From the NCBI GenBank assembly GCA_037045055.1, contig JBAOHJ010000003.1, positions 992,001 to 1,056,000 of the forward strand: DNA of 64,000 nt, written 5' to 3'. This document shows, piece after piece, positions 62,726 through 64,000 of the stretch. The number at the start of each line of letters is the position of its first letter. The first letter of the stretch is position 1. A program made the translations under genes and the position numbers. The stretch is from Phosphoribacter sp037045055 (GTDB taxonomy: Bacteria > Actinomycetota > Actinomycetes > Actinomycetales > Dermatophilaceae). The notes beneath the pieces are model-generated. The model was not told where the DNA came from, ran no database searches, and saw only the letters and a program-made list of their open reading frames with translations.

Positions 62726-64000
62726 TGGCCCAGGCCTCCGTGCGCCGGCTGGCGCTGGCGCTGCTCACCGCCGTGGGCCTGGCGACGACCGGGCTGGCCG
62801 GCGCTGCCGCCGCCGCCGCGGACCCCGCTGCGGTGGTCGCCCTGGGCAACCTGCAGACGGTCGGCGAGCAGGTGACCGGGTCGCTCACCGTCCGCAGCGT
62901 CGGCGACGCGACCGTCGACCCGGCCACCGTGTCGGCCACGGTCGACGGGCGTTCCTACCCGGTCGCCATCACCCAGGCACCCCGCGCCGCCCGTCTGGCC
63001 ATGCTCGTCATCGACACGAGCGGGTCCATAGGCCGGACCGGGATGGCCACGGTGCGTTCGGCGGTCCGGGACTACCTGGCCCACGTGCCCGCCGACGTCC
63101 GCGTGGGCGTCGTGTCGTTCGCGTCGACGGCCGGCGTCGACCTGGCCCCGACGACGGACCACGAGGCGGTGCTGCGGGTCGTCGACTCGCTCGCCTCCGC
63201 GGGCGACACCAGCCTGTATGCCGCGGTCGACGCCGCGCTGGCGCCGCTGACCTCCGCTCCCAGCGCGGACCGCAGCATGGTGCTGCTCAGCGACGGCGCG
63301 GACACCACGAGCACCGACCGGGCCGCGGCTCGGACGCGCGCCGTCTCGGCGCTGGTGGGCGCCGGGGTGCGCACCACGGTGGTGAAGTTCAAGACCGACG
63401 ACCCGGATGCGGCCGCCGCCCTGCAGGCGTTGGCGACCGGCCCGGGCAGTGTCCTGGTGAGTGCCTACGACGGCGCGGCCGTCGCCACCGCCTTCCAGGG
63501 CGCCGCCAAGGAGCTGGAGAGCCAGGTCCAGTTCACCGTCGAGGTGGGTTCGACCCTGACCGGAGCCCACCGAGTTGCCCTGCGGGGGACCGCCGGCGGC
63601 ACGCCATTCGCCGTCGAGGGCACGCTGGCCGCCGACCCGCAGCCCGCGTCCGCGGCGTCGGCCGCCGCCCCGGCTGCCGCCCCGGCTCCCGACCCGGCGG
63701 TCGACCTTGCGGCCCCGGCCGCCGTGCCCACCGGGCTGACCGTGCCGTGGGTCGCCTGGGTGGCCGCGGCGCTGGTGGCCCTGGCCTTCGCCGCGGTGGG
63801 CTTCGCGTCCTTGGCCCCGACCCTGGCCTCGCGTCGCGAGACCCGGGTGTCCACCCTGGTCCGGTACACCGGGACCACCCCGCACGAGGCGCTCGCCGCG
63901 GCCGCCGACGCGCGGGCCAGCTTCTCGCAGGCCCTGGCCTCCTTCGGCGACCGGGCCATGGCCAACAGCTCGTCGACCCCGCGCCTGGTCCTGCTGCTGG
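62725..64000 (+). CDS. VWA-domain protein at the TadB position (3' end outside window)
   Basis: Runs off the right edge (425 codons visible). Signal/transmembrane start (MAQASVRRLALALLTAVGLA), then a von Willebrand A domain with the MIDAS motif MLVIDTSGSIGRTGM near residue 95 and LLSDGADTTSTDRAA near 190. After an Ala/Pro linker a transmembrane helix (TVPWVAWVAAALVALAFAAV) follows near residue 340. In actinobacterial tad loci the TadB gene often carries an N-terminal VWA region, so a T2SSF domain beyond the edge is expected. ATG overlaps the cpaF stop. Confidence 0.8.
   Translation, partial: MAQASVRRLALALLTAVGLATTGLAGAAAAAADPAAVVALGNLQTVGEQVTGSLTVRSVGDATVDPATVSATVDGRSYPVAITQAPRAARLAMLVIDTSGSIGRTGMATVRSAVRDYLAHVPADVRVGVVSFASTAGVDLAPTTDHEAVLRVVDSLASAGDTSLYAAVDAALAPLTSAPSADRSMVLLSDGADTTSTDRAAARTRAVSALVGAGVRTTVVKFKTDDPDAAAALQALATGPGSVLVSAYDGAAVATAFQGAAKELESQVQFTVEVGSTLTGAHRVALRGTAGGTPFAVEGTLAADPQPASAASAAAPAAAPAPDPAVDLAAPAAVPTGLTVPWVAWVAAALVALAFAAVGFASLAPTLASRRETRVSTLVRYTGTTPHEALAAAADARASFSQALASFGDRAMANSSSTPRLVLLL

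Overview
The window comes from a high-GC actinobacterium. Evidence is the strong G/C third-position bias, GTG starts, a WhiB protein, DUF3349, a Holin-X-type protein, a MarP-like protease, and a gene order that I recognise from the Mycobacterium tuberculosis acsA to ponA2 neighbourhood (about Rv3667 to Rv3683). A member of Micrococcales (Dermatophilaceae/Intrasporangiaceae-like) seems most likely, but the sequence alone does not prove the family.

Layout. 1-5.3 kb: the end of a Pit-type phosphate transporter, two small genes, trpS, a small antitoxin-like protein and a secreted subtilase. 5.4-25.1 kb: the conserved core block, with acetyl-CoA synthetase, a TetR regulator and its divergent membrane target, Holin-X, an alpha/beta hydrolase, MarP-like protease, Nudix, endonuclease III, Crp, a metallo-hydrolase, a second Nudix, RidA, paired ArsA-like ATPases, WhiB4-like, a class A PBP with PASTA domain, YqeY and a metallophosphoesterase. 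25.26-34 kb: a tRNA-Pro(CGG) followed by a decayed pSAM2-type integrative element. It holds integrase, excisionase and RepSA remnants, an IS21 and an IS3 element that split the integrase, an Xre-RES toxin-antitoxin pair, and an unrecognised 400-residue protein.

35.2-47.4 kb is the most striking part. A co-directional minus-strand operon of about 12 genes encodes phenylphosphate synthase (two PEP-synthase-like subunits), phenylphosphate carboxylase (two UbiD-type subunits, a small subunit and a HAD subunit), a third UbiD and UbiX. Embedded in it are a type 2 isopentenyl-diphosphate isomerase and an archaeal-type (DUF120) CTP-dependent riboflavin kinase. These two can make DMAPP and FMN, the precursors of the prenylated-FMN cofactor that UbiX makes and UbiD enzymes need. 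The operon therefore looks like an anaerobic phenol-carboxylation pathway that carries its own cofactor supply. An EncFtn-like ferritin gene follows it.

47.7-53.9 kb: a polysaccharide-deacetylase lipoprotein, three paralogous alpha/beta hydrolases with cysteine in the nucleophile position, an acyl-CoA ligase and a lipoprotein. 54-56.4 kb: asd and lysC. 56.5-64 kb: a Flp/Tad pilus locus (TadV, Flp, TadE, TadG-like, CpaB, CpaE, CpaF and the start of a VWA-containing protein that runs off the window).

A dispersed word, GGTATGCC/GGCATACC, occurs about 60 times on both strands (hand count). It forms intergenic hairpins, overrides normal codon choice inside genes, and is absent from the mobile island.
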